This document shows, piece by piece, positions 6,650 to 15,500 of a stretch of DNA of 16,359 nt. The number at the start of each line of letters is the position of its first letter. Position 1 is the stretch's first letter. The notes beneath the pieces are model-generated. The model did no database searches. It was not told where the DNA came from and worked only from the letters and a program-made list of their open reading frames with translations. This DNA comes from CAZVBV01 sp964509975 (GTDB lineage Bacteria; Patescibacteriota; Gracilibacteria; UBA4473). Location of the stretch: NCBI GenBank assembly GCA_964509975.1, contig CAZDZO010000022.1:1-16359 (forward strand), read 5' to 3'. The position numbers and the translations under genes were made by a program.

Positions 6650-7996
6650 ATGAAAAACACACACTCACAGTTCGGCTTCAGAAGGTCCTTCCTTCTGCTC
6701 TGCTTCGGCCTCATGGCTGCAGTATTCTTTATCCCTAATGCTTCTGCGGAAGACCGATGGGTCACCGATTTCACAGAATGTAATACGACCTACATGTCGA
6801 TCGACTGTGAAGCAGATCAATACGTGTGTGGATACGATGGCATCTTGCATTGTGAAACACCTGCAAATGTAGAAAAAGCCAAAGCTGATTTAGAATCAAC
6901 CTCTAATCTTAACTCTGGACTTGCTGGAGGGTTGGTACTTAATTGTACTGCCGAAAGCACCACGTGTATTCCTTGGCAATGTCAATCAGACAGCACCTGT
7001 GACGCTCAAAATAAAAACACCAAATGTCTCAAAGAAGGCGGATTTGAATGTGGAGACTGTAGTGCTGGATTCTTCAATTGTGATACTTCCAATCCTGATT
7101 GTGAAGTCGCAAATGGAAGTGCCGGAAACCACGCCACTGTGGATGGATGTGATGGAAGCAAAGGAAAGATCACCTGTGACAGTGGATACCTCAATTGTGA
7201 TGGCGATGCCAGCAACGGATGTGAAATCCAAGCGGGTGGAACGTGTACATCCAATGGACAGGTCGGAATCTTTGGGATGACTTGTAATGGAAACAATCCC
7301 CCAGCCTGTAGTGCCTTTGCTCAACAATTTGCGACCATTCAAAATGAAGCGGGACAAACGGTTGCTTCAAAACTTCAAATTGATGATTCCGGAAACATTA
7401 ATCTTCCCGCCGGTGCCAAAATCATGATTGGCGGAGTGGAAGTCGGAAGCGGATCAAACGACTGTAGTGGAAACCAAGTGAAAATCGGTACGCAATGTGT
7501 GTCTATCCCCTCTTGTGAATTTCTGAACTTTAGCGGATCAAACTTCACTTGTGCAACCCCTCAAACCATTGATCCTTCTCAATTTGTACAATACTGTGGA
7601 ACAGGACAAGTCCGAATTGGCGAAACCTGCCAAGCGGTTCCTAATTGTGACAATTTGCGATTTGATGCCGCGAATGGGAAATTCCTTTGTGGAAAAAAAG
7701 CAGAAGACAAAGTAAACGATACTGAAATTGTTTCTGCACAAATTGATGAAGCTTCTCTTGAAGCGCTTGTTGATAAAAAATTCGTAACGCTTGCGAGCAA
7801 GCTCGAAGGAGATTTTGGAAAGATGATCTCAAGTGTACAAAAAGAAGTTGCGAAAGGACTTAAATCTGGAAAGATCGTAGCCGTAGCACCTGAGACTGTT
7901 CCCGATACACCAATCATTGATGCAGAAGATGAAGTCGAAGACGTCAATTGGTTTGGATCTATTAAAGTATTCTTTAAAGGACTGTTTAAAAAATAA
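6650..7996 (+). CDS. Secreted Cys-rich protein of unknown function
   Basis: 448 residues. A signal peptide is clear: RR at 11-12, hydrophobic core about 14-28, likely cleavage after ASA-33. The mature part has many cysteines at residues 44-220, including two copies of a C-x-x-G-(F/Y)-x-N-C-D-x6-C-E motif (about 137-151 and 176-191), a pattern seen in secreted proteins of myxobacteria and others. Residues 240-262 (SKLQIDDSGNINLPAGAKI) resemble the SGNVGIG fibre phrasing of the upstream giant. Two repeats follow: GNQVKIGTQCVSIPSCEFL (274-292) and GQVRIGETCQAVPNCDNL (319-336). The C-terminal 90 residues look helical and charged and end in an amphipathic tail, WFGSIKVFFKGLFKK. Disulfides imply an extracytoplasmic location. 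The function is not recognised. The next gene begins 15 bases downstream, so cotranscription is plausible. Confidence 0.88.
   Translation: MKNTHSQFGFRRSFLLLCFGLMAAVFFIPNASAEDRWVTDFTECNTTYMSIDCEADQYVCGYDGILHCETPANVEKAKADLESTSNLNSGLAGGLVLNCTAESTTCIPWQCQSDSTCDAQNKNTKCLKEGGFECGDCSAGFFNCDTSNPDCEVANGSAGNHATVDGCDGSKGKITCDSGYLNCDGDASNGCEIQAGGTCTSNGQVGIFGMTCNGNNPPACSAFAQQFATIQNEAGQTVASKLQIDDSGNINLPAGAKIMIGGVEVGSGSNDCSGNQVKIGTQCVSIPSCEFLNFSGSNFTCATPQTIDPSQFVQYCGTGQVRIGETCQAVPNCDNLRFDAANGKFLCGKKAEDKVNDTEIVSAQIDEASLEALVDKKFVTLASKLEGDFGKMISSVQKEVAKGLKSGKIVAVAPETVPDTPIIDAEDEVEDVNWFGSIKVFFKGLFKK
6679..6697 (+). repeat. Small palindrome within the signal-peptide codons
   Basis: CAGAAGG-TCCTT-CCTTCTG has a perfect 7-bp stem and a 5-base loop. 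It encodes the junction of the basic n-region and the hydrophobic core. It is short and could be chance, but the two LamG genes also carry a palindrome immediately before the hydrophobic core. Confidence 0.4.
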
Positions 7997-8011
7997 AATT
8001 TTGTAAAACTT

Positions 8012-11000
8012 ATGAACTTTAGACCCCCCTCACCCCAACCCTCTCCCAAAAGGAGAGGGAGTGCGCTCTCCCATCTGGCGAGGAGAGTTAGAGAGAGGGG
8101 TTTTAAATTATTGAACACATTTTTTGTTCAACTAAAGAACTGGGATCCGGATCCTAGAGGGATCCGGATCCCAGTTCTGCTCCTTCTCCTCATCCCCCTC
8201 TCTGCCTCCGCCATGACCGTCACCATCTCTCGTGGTGGAAGTGAAAAAGGTCTCATCGGACACTGGGAATTGAGTGAAGAAGCGGAAACAACGGGAAATA
8301 ACCTTTTGACCAACGGAAATTTCAATAATTACAGCGGAGAAGATTTCACAGAATGGACTGAAAGAGATACGAGTGATATCGTTACATTTAGTCATCAAAA
8401 CAACTTCAATGGAAATGATAATGTACGAATAACGTGGAACAGCAATAATTTAACATATTATTATGAACAAATTTCTCAGAGTGTAGCACTCACTGTTGGA
8501 AAGACTTACACCGCATCTGTTTGGGCAAGGTCGAACAGATCAGGTAATTTATGGCTTAGTGTTCGAAACGCTCCATCATCGAATATTCAAACGAATATGG
8601 GATCATCTGTAACAACAGATTGGATAAAATATAGCAGTACTTTCACTTGTACTGATGCAACAGATTTAGCAATTCGTCTTGGGACACTTACAAATCCTGC
8701 CGCTGTTACTGGTGATTGGGTTGAATTTGCACAAGCTGAATTAAAAGAAGTCACCACCGCCGATTCCACGGGATATTCCAATGATGGATCGATGCTCAAT
8801 GGGCCGACCTACACCGCCGGTCCAACCACTGATGGATTTGGACCACAACTCACTCCTTACGGAAATGCCGAGACAGAATCCAGCGACTGGGTTACTTCTG
8901 GTTCTCCAACAACCCATACACGAAGTACCGATCAAGTTCTCGATGGCTCCTACAGCCGAAAACTTGTAACTACCACCGCTACTGACTGGCAAGGAGTGCA
9001 ATATAAACCGTTTTCCCTCGAATCAGGAAAAATATATCAAATTAAATATGATCTCTATGGAGACGGAAGCCGAGTCACAGCCCAAGTACGAACGGATACT
9101 GGTGGAGCCGCTATAGATTACGGAACAAATCCAACTCCGGCAAATGGGACTTGGACGCATTATGAAACCACTTTCACGGCAACAAGGAATGCGAGTGATT
9201 ATCGATTCCAAATCGTAACGAACAAAAATTTTGTTCAAACTATTTACCTCGATAATCTTTCTATTCGAGAATATAAATCTGGATCTGCCATGTCTTTCGA
9301 TGGGACGAATGACTCTGTAATAGTTGAAAACACTGAAGATTTAGAACCGGGAGATGGTGATTTCACAATCTCACTATGGATCAAAACAACCGACACCTCT
9401 GGAACTGTTCTACAAAAAGATTCCGGAAGTGGTTCAGGATTTCGATTTGATCTTTCCGGTGGATGGAACGGGAATTGTATTTTTTGGTTCAATGATTCCG
9501 TTCGAGATGGAAATCAATATGTCTACGCAGGATATGATGCAACTGATGGAAACTGGCATCACATAGTAGCTATTCTTAATCGCAGTGATCAAAAAATATT
9601 ATCTTACTCTGATGGGGTTTATTGGAACTCTCGTCCTTTTTCAAACTTTCCGTCTTCTCAACTTGGCTCCATTACAAATTCTGAATTATTAAAATTGAGC
9701 GGAACATCTACTTTCACTGGTTCTCTCGCCGACGTCCGTATCTTTGACCGCGCCCTCTCCGCCACCGAAGTTCTCACCCTCTACGAAGGATCAGAATCCG
9801 CAATGTCAACCGGGAATACAAACAAAGGTCTTGTCGGGCATTGGCCGCTGACGAGTGAAAGTAAAACAACCGCAGACAACCCCGTCACGAATGGAACCTT
9901 TGATTCTGACTCTTCTTGGGCGAAACAATCCGGTTGGAGTATTACTGGTGGGGTCGCCTCCTGTGATGGAAGTCAGTCAAGTCGCGTGTATATTAGCCAA
10001 GCTATTGGCCTTGTTTCTGATACGAAATACCGCATTTCTTTTGACCTAACAGTGACAGCCGGATTTTTCTCTATCGGCGATTCTAATGTTTATCTGGTGG
10101 AAAATGGATCAAGTGGTCTGACCAGTTCTGGTCATTATGACTTTGAAGTCACCACGGGACCCTCTCTTGCGAACAGCAGTATTTATTTACATGGATTTAA
10201 TAATTTCAATGGAACAGTTGATAACTTCATTATGACAAAGGTTCTCGCTGGAGATCAAACCGCAAATGATAATCATGGAACCCTGTATGAAGGTACCAAT
10301 ATTCGGAATCAGGGATATTATTTTGATGGGACGAATGACACTATTCAGACAACGACAATGCCGAGTACGACCACTGATGAACTTACGCAGGTCTATTGGG
10401 TAAAAAAAGAAGCTTTATCGGATGTGCATAGAATTAGTAATGTTACCCCTTTTTCCTGTGGATTTAGTGGGTCCAGCTTTTTTGTACATACCTCTTCGTC
10501 ATCTGGAACAGACAGCAATATCCCTTTTGGCGTTATTAGTGGTTTTACTGCGGGGAAATGGCACATGGTCGCTATCACAAAAGAAACGCATACAGCAAAT
10601 GAGGCAAAAGTCTATCTTGATGGGGTTCTCAAACTCACAGGAAATCTCATAAATTCAGCGAATGGAACAATGACTTACGGAAACGTTCACCTTGGATATA
10701 CTTCCAATGCTTGGGATGGGAATATCGCTGATGTCCAATTCTATGATAGAGTTCTTTCTGCCACAGAGCTTCTCAATCTTTACAATGGCGATAACATCGC
10801 CTCCCCTGTCGGACATTGGCCGCTCAGTTCAGGTGCGGGAGATATCAGTGGAAATAATAATCACGGGACGGTGACTGGGGCAACGTTAATTGGCGAAGCC
10901 GCGAGTTTTGATGGGACAAATGATTATATCAATCTCGGAGATGTAAGAACTTTTGATGCTAATGGAGGCGACTTAACATGGAGTGGTTGGCTCAACTTCG

Positions 11001-12484
11001 GAGGATTTACTGGATCTTATAGAAGCCTTTATTATGGGAATGCTTCAGGCGGACATCCGGGATTTGGCCTTCGATTAAATCCTTCCGGGAATGATATCAA
11101 TTACGAAGTGTATGGTTCCTCTGGTGAAAGACAGGGGTACAATTTATCTGTCTCTAGTTATCTTGATGAGTGGCATTATTATAATTTTGTATTGACAGCA
11201 AGTGATCACAAAATAAAAGTCTATATTGATGGCATTTTAATACAAACTTCATCACTGAGTGATTGGGGAAATATCACTTCTAGTTATCCTATATTGCTGG
11301 GATCTCATGACGGAACTCAATGGTACTATGATGGGCAAATGAAAGATATTCGTATCTACGACCGTGCTCTCTCATCCACCGAAATCACCTCTCTCTACGA
11401 CCAAGGCCATCTCAAACAAAAACAAGCCACTGTCGGAAATTTGAATAAAGGACTCGTGGGATATTGGCCGTTGACGTCGAAGTATGAGACGAGTGGGAGT
11501 AATCTCGTGACGAATGGAGGATTTGAAACGGGTGACTTCACCGGTTGGACAGATTCAGGAATGACCGCTTCTTCTGTTGATGCAACCGATCCAAAAGAAA
11601 AAACATATCGCGCATCCATGACCCCAGGAAGTGCCAGTCTATTCTATTATCAAACCCTTTCGGTTACCCCTGGAAAAACATATATTCTTTCTGGGTGGTA
11701 TAAAATAACAGGTCATACTGCTGGAGATATTATTGTTGCCGGAATCACAAAGAATAGTGCTTGGTATTCAAGTAACTATATTTTAAAATCAGCAAACGAA
11801 TCTGAATGGACCTATTTTTCAAAAACTTTTACCCCAGACATAGAAGGAACCTACAAAATTTACGCAGGATATGCCCAATCTAATCTGAATGCTGAAACAA
11901 CAGCACTTCTTGATAATATTTCGGTTAAAGAAATAAATCTTGCCGCCGACCTCACTTCTAGCGATAATCATGGATCTATCATTGGAGCGACTGTGGGATC
12001 AGCATACACAACTTTTGATGGGACGGATGACAAAATTACTATCCCTACAAGTGCCCTCAATGGTACGACAGGAACCGTCTCCATGTGGGCTAAATCAAAC
12101 GATGCCGCTCAAACTTCAACCATGCTCTTCGGACATCAATCGGGGAATAATCGACTCTATATTGGAATGGATACGGCAACCAGTCTTTCTTTTGGAATCG
12201 CTGATTCTTGTTGTCAAAGCACAAGTGCCACCTTGATAGCAGATGGTTGGCATCATATTGTGGGAACGTATAACAACGGTGTCTGGCAATTTTTCAAAGA
12301 TGGAGTCCTGTTAAACCAAGGAACCTATGTAGGAAGTATTGCCTTTGCTTCCACCGCTGAAATTGCTGATGCTGGTGGCGCTGGATGGAATAATAACTTT
12401 GATGGTGATCTCGCCGATGTCCGCATCTACGACCGAGCACTCTCTGCACGAGAAGTTCAAATGCTTTATGACCAAGGAAAATAA
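8012..12484 (+). CDS. Secreted multi-LamG / CBM-like mosaic protein
   Basis: 1490 residues from ATG 8012. An alternative TTG start at 8111 gives a 34-residue signal peptide. The hydrophobic core is residues 53-62, with likely cleavage after ASA-67. Modules by base position: GLIGHWEL (about 8250), CBM4/9-like beta-sandwich (8294-8750), linker ADSTGYSNDGS with GPTYTAGP (8758-8841), second CBM-like (8848-9276), LamG1 (9289-9789), GLVGHWPL plus third CBM-like (9828-10255), LamG2 (10265-10795), LamG3 (10802-11400), linker GHLKQKQATVGNLNKGLVG, fourth CBM-like (11500-11935), LamG4 (11940-12475). Each LamG ends D(V/I)(R/Q)xxDR(A/V)LSxxE(V/L/I). CBM-like modules open (V/L)TNGxF and close with xDNxxxKE. 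No catalytic domain is apparent. A glycan-binding adhesin is the likely role, inferred from the families. It lies 15 bases after the Cys-rich gene and 54 before its paralogue. Confidence 0.9.
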   Translation: MNFRPPSPQPSPKRRGSALSHLARRVRERGFKLLNTFFVQLKNWDPDPRGIRIPVLLLLLIPLSASAMTVTISRGGSEKGLIGHWELSEEAETTGNNLLTNGNFNNYSGEDFTEWTERDTSDIVTFSHQNNFNGNDNVRITWNSNNLTYYYEQISQSVALTVGKTYTASVWARSNRSGNLWLSVRNAPSSNIQTNMGSSVTTDWIKYSSTFTCTDATDLAIRLGTLTNPAAVTGDWVEFAQAELKEVTTADSTGYSNDGSMLNGPTYTAGPTTDGFGPQLTPYGNAETESSDWVTSGSPTTHTRSTDQVLDGSYSRKLVTTTATDWQGVQYKPFSLESGKIYQIKYDLYGDGSRVTAQVRTDTGGAAIDYGTNPTPANGTWTHYETTFTATRNASDYRFQIVTNKNFVQTIYLDNLSIREYKSGSAMSFDGTNDSVIVENTEDLEPGDGDFTISLWIKTTDTSGTVLQKDSGSGSGFRFDLSGGWNGNCIFWFNDSVRDGNQYVYAGYDATDGNWHHIVAILNRSDQKILSYSDGVYWNSRPFSNFPSSQLGSITNSELLKLSGTSTFTGSLADVRIFDRALSATEVLTLYEGSESAMSTGNTNKGLVGHWPLTSESKTTADNPVTNGTFDSDSSWAKQSGWSITGGVASCDGSQSSRVYISQAIGLVSDTKYRISFDLTVTAGFFSIGDSNVYLVENGSSGLTSSGHYDFEVTTGPSLANSSIYLHGFNNFNGTVDNFIMTKVLAGDQTANDNHGTLYEGTNIRNQGYYFDGTNDTIQTTTMPSTTTDELTQVYWVKKEALSDVHRISNVTPFSCGFSGSSFFVHTSSSSGTDSNIPFGVISGFTAGKWHMVAITKETHTANEAKVYLDGVLKLTGNLINSANGTMTYGNVHLGYTSNAWDGNIADVQFYDRVLSATELLNLYNGDNIASPVGHWPLSSGAGDISGNNNHGTVTGATLIGEAASFDGTNDYINLGDVRTFDANGGDLTWSGWLNFGGFTGSYRSLYYGNASGGHPGFGLRLNPSGNDINYEVYGSSGERQGYNLSVSSYLDEWHYYNFVLTASDHKIKVYIDGILIQTSSLSDWGNITSSYPILLGSHDGTQWYYDGQMKDIRIYDRALSSTEITSLYDQGHLKQKQATVGNLNKGLVGYWPLTSKYETSGSNLVTNGGFETGDFTGWTDSGMTASSVDATDPKEKTYRASMTPGSASLFYYQTLSVTPGKTYILSGWYKITGHTAGDIIVAGITKNSAWYSSNYILKSANESEWTYFSKTFTPDIEGTYKIYAGYAQSNLNAETTALLDNISVKEINLAADLTSSDNHGSIIGATVGSAYTTFDGTDDKITIPTSALNGTTGTVSMWAKSNDAAQTSTMLFGHQSGNNRLYIGMDTATSLSFGIADSCCQSTSATLIADGWHHIVGTYNNGVWQFFKDGVLLNQGTYVGSIAFASTAEIADAGGAGWNNNFDGDLADVRIYDRALSAREVQMLYDQGK
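8026..8100 (+). repeat. C-rich double-hairpin element in the leader of the first LamG gene
   Basis: Outer arms CCCCTC (8026-8031) and GAGGGG (8095-8100) enclose hairpin A, CCCTCTCC-CAAAA-GGAGAGGG (8039-8059), and hairpin B, CTCTCC with GGAGAG (8066-8087). The wording CTCACCCCAACCCTCTCCC is typical of repeats scattered through many bacterial genomes. Translated, it gives RPPSPQPSPKRRGS, low-complexity sequence unlike the rest of the protein. Confidence 0.75.
8111..8131 (+). repeat. TTGAACA/TGTTCAA hairpin, first copy
   Basis: TTGAACA-CATTTTT-TGTTCAA has a perfect 7-bp stem and a 7-base loop. Its first codon is an in-frame TTG that could itself be the translation start, with GAGAGGGG ending 10 bases upstream. 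The same 21 bases occur in the same codon phase at 12887-12907. Confidence 0.85.
8136..8178 (+). repeat. Perfect 19-bp palindrome built on GGATCCGGATCC, first copy
   Basis: The left arm 8136-8154 (AGAACTGGGATCCGGATCC) pairs exactly with 8160-8178 around the loop TAGAG. It encodes KNWDPDPRGIRIPV and runs directly into the CTG/CTC codons of the signal-peptide core. The related copy at 12912-12957 has a compensatory base-pair change. Confidence 0.9.
11351..11460 (+). repeat. 110-base framework segment shared with 15695-15804
   Basis: It runs from RIYDRALSS through GHLKQKQATVGNLNKGLVG. The two copies differ at only three bases, all silent third positions, while the LamG modules just upstream differ at most positions. 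Other shared segments are 8751-8776 with 13515-13540 (26 of 26), 8801-8820 with 13565-13584 (20 of 20) and 10835-10863 with 15212-15240 (29 of 29). Confidence 0.9.
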
Positions 12485-12490
12485 ATGAGA

Positions 12491-12525
12491 TAGTTAATAG
12501 TTTATAGTTAACAGTTTACAGTTAA
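12491..12525. repeat. Five tandem heptamers upstream of the second LamG gene
   Basis: TAGTTAA, TAGTTTA, TAGTTAA, CAGTTTA and CAGTTAA follow each other without a gap in the 54-base intergenic space. They end directly before the AAGGA ribosome-binding sequence of the next gene. They could be a short AT-rich expansion or a regulator-binding array; nothing in the window decides. Confidence 0.75.
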
Positions 12526-12530
12526 GGAAA
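12524..12530 (+). promoter_or_regulatory. Ribosome binding site before ATG 12539
   Basis: AAGGAAA lies 8 bases before the ATG. It is the best Shine-Dalgarno match at any gene start in this window, and the main reason for placing the start upstream of the palindrome stack. Confidence 0.55.
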
Positions 12531-12538
12531 GTTAAAAA

Positions 12539-15500
12539 ATGAATAATAAAAAAAGATTCCGAATATCTTCTCTCTCCCCATGGGAGAGAGACCGAGAGAG
12601 AGGGAATTCTAACACCTCCCTCCTTAGAATTAAACCCCCTCAATCCCCCTTATCAGGGGGAAGAAAAATATCGAATTTAATCTCCCTTGATAGGGGGAGA
12701 TGTCCCACTCGGTGGGACAGAGGGGTTTCTTTTAAAAGAGTATTGAACACCCCCGATCGAAGTCGAGGGCATGCATTTTTTGTTCAACATAAAACGTGGC
12801 AATCTACTGCCATTGACTCCCCCCTTAATCCCCCCTCCATGAGGGGGGAAGTCTCCCGCCTTGCGGGAGACGGGGGGAGAAAACTATTGAACACATTTTT
12901 TGTTCAACTAAAGAATTGTTGGGATCCGGATCCCTTTAGGATCCGGATCCCAATTCTGCTCCTGCTCCTTCTCTTTATCCCCCTCTCTGCATCCGCCCTC
13001 TCCGTCACCATCTCTCGTGGTGGAGGACAAGCCGGTCTCGTGGGACATTGGGAGTTGAATGAAGCGAATGAGAATGTAGGAAGTAGTTTGTTTGATAGAG
13101 GTGCTGGAGATTTCGAAACTGATACTGGATCGTGGACAATTTATGGTACCAATACAGTATCTGCCTCCACCGACAAAGCGCATACTGGTTCAAAATCTCT
13201 TAAAATCACATATGTCAACCACACCAATGCCAACGGTGCCTATCTATATTGGAAAGATGCTCATGATCTTACTACTGATCTCGTTGTTGGAAGGACATAC
13301 CGCGTGAGTTATTGGGCAGCCGTAAATGCTGGTTCAAATGTTCTCGTAGGTTCAAATGCTGATAGTTATAGTCATGGACATACTTTTACCAGCGAATCTT
13401 TTGTTAACTTTAGTTTTGATTTTACTGCCGATAGTACTACTAGTAATTATCTGTATGCCAGTAATATGACAGCTGGAGAAATTATTTATATTGATAATAT
13501 TACCCTCAAAGAAATCACCACCGCCGATTCCACGGGATATGCCAATGATGGAGCATTGATGAATGGGCCGACCTACACCGCCGGGCCGACCGCTGAAGGT
13601 CTGGGGGAAGAGCTCGTAACCAATGGAACATTCGATGCCGATAGTGATTGGACGAAGGATCCTGGATGGACTATTAGTGCAAATCAAGCACATTGTACAA
13701 CTGCTACAGCAACGGCATATATGAGCCAATTAGATGCATTAGAAATTGGGAAAAAATATAAAGTCACCTATACCATTTCAAATTATTCCGGTACCAATGA
13801 TGTTGGATTTTCTACTGGGACTTTTTCCTTTACAACCGGAAGTAAAGTTTTGGCAAATGGAACGTATTCCTTTACAGCCATTGCGACAGGAACAAATATT
13901 TCTCTCTTTGGAAGGAGTACCAATTCGTTTACTTTAGATAATCTCACTATCCGCGAAGTTGTCTCCCCGCAAGCCATGTCCTTCGATGGGACGGATGATT
14001 ATGTGGATCTAAATAAAACTCTTACCGATGATCTTCAAGATGGTTTTACGATCTCTTCTTGGATAAAACCAGAAGCCATTGGGGTGACCGATCTGATCTT
14101 TGGAGATTTCCTTAAAGATGGTCTTTATGATAAAGGAGTTGTACTTCAATTTTATGGGAATGATGGTAATACCTCTCGATTGTTAGGAATCATAGGAAAT
14201 GGGGATAATCGTATTTATAAATATTCTAATACTGTTTTTGACAGTTCGGATCTCAACACATGGATCCACGTAGTATACACCTGGGACGGCCAAACTACTG
14301 ACGCATCAAATTCTAAAGTATTTATTAATGGGGTTATAGATGACGGAGCTAGTGGGGAGAATGGAACCTTTGATGGTCTTGGTATCTCCACAAACGATGC
14401 CACCATAGGAAGTCGATACAATTATGAAACAAATGATCCAAGATACTTTACCGGTGCTATAACTGATACTCGCATCTACGATCGCGCCCTCACCGCCACT
14501 GAAGTAGCAAATCTCTACGATGGATCCGAGTCAAAAATGTCCACTGGAAATGAGAACCAAGGCCTCGTGGGACACTGGCCACTCAATACAGAATCTTTAC
14601 GATCAAGCACCTCTGTCGGCGACGCCACAGGAAATGACAATCATGGAACACTCGCTGGTGGTGCCACTGTGAGGAATCAGGGGTATAGTTTTGATGGGAC
14701 GGATGATTTTATTTCTCTTGGCACGGGACTTGCTGTTTCTAATGAAGTAAGTGTTGGGGCTTGGATAAAACCAACTGGAGATTATAGCGATTACAATACA
14801 ATTGTTTCAAAACGATCGGATACGGGAGCAGCAAATATGCAATATCAACTTTTCCTAAATACAGGAGATGGATATCTTGGTTTTTATACTGGATCGATTT
14901 ATAAAACGACAACAACACCAACGGCTCATGTTTGGTCTTATTTTATGACTACCGTAGATTCTTCTGGAAATCTGAAATTTTATTTAAATGGTGTCCAACA
15001 AGGCACTACCCAGACAGGTGTATCACTTGGAACAAAAACGGATGCTCGTATTGATATTGGTCAAGTCGTACATAGAGGGTTAGAAGTCTTTGACGGCAAC
15101 ATCTCCGATGTTCGCATCTACGATCGCGCCCTCTCCTCTACCGAAGTCACCGCTCTCTACAACGGCACCGACATTGCCTCCCCTATCGCCCATTGGCCGC
15201 TTCGTTCGGGAGCGGGAGATATCAGTGGAAATAATAATCATGGAACGGTGAGTGGCGCGACGCTCATTGGTGAAGCGGCGAGTTTTGATGGGACGGATGA
15301 ATATGTACTCGTCAATAACGATACTGAATTACAACTCGACCCTACGGAAGATTTATTTACTCTCTCTGCTTGGATTAATCTTGAAGCTCCTTCTGTTAAT
15401 AATGCTTTTATTCTTGGGAAAAATAGTGCCTATGGATTATCTATTGGAAATGATTTAAAACCACGTATGTACTTTGGACAATCTAGTTCAGATATCGTTG

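Noticed and set aside
7579..8118. Minus-strand open frames of 100-180 codons, such as 7579-8118 and 5681-6040
   Set aside because: They lie opposite well-supported plus-strand genes with clear domains. They have no recognisable motifs and are shadow frames.
8136..8178. GGATCC runs as BamHI linker or cloning artefact
   Set aside because: The two copies differ by a compensatory base-pair change and an in-frame codon, and lie at equivalent places in paralogous genes, which fits a natural element.
12539..12997. Assembly chimera as the source of the repeat stack
   Set aside because: Not excluded, but the frame is intact throughout and the first LamG gene has an equivalent shorter stack. Long-read coverage across 12480-13010 would settle it.
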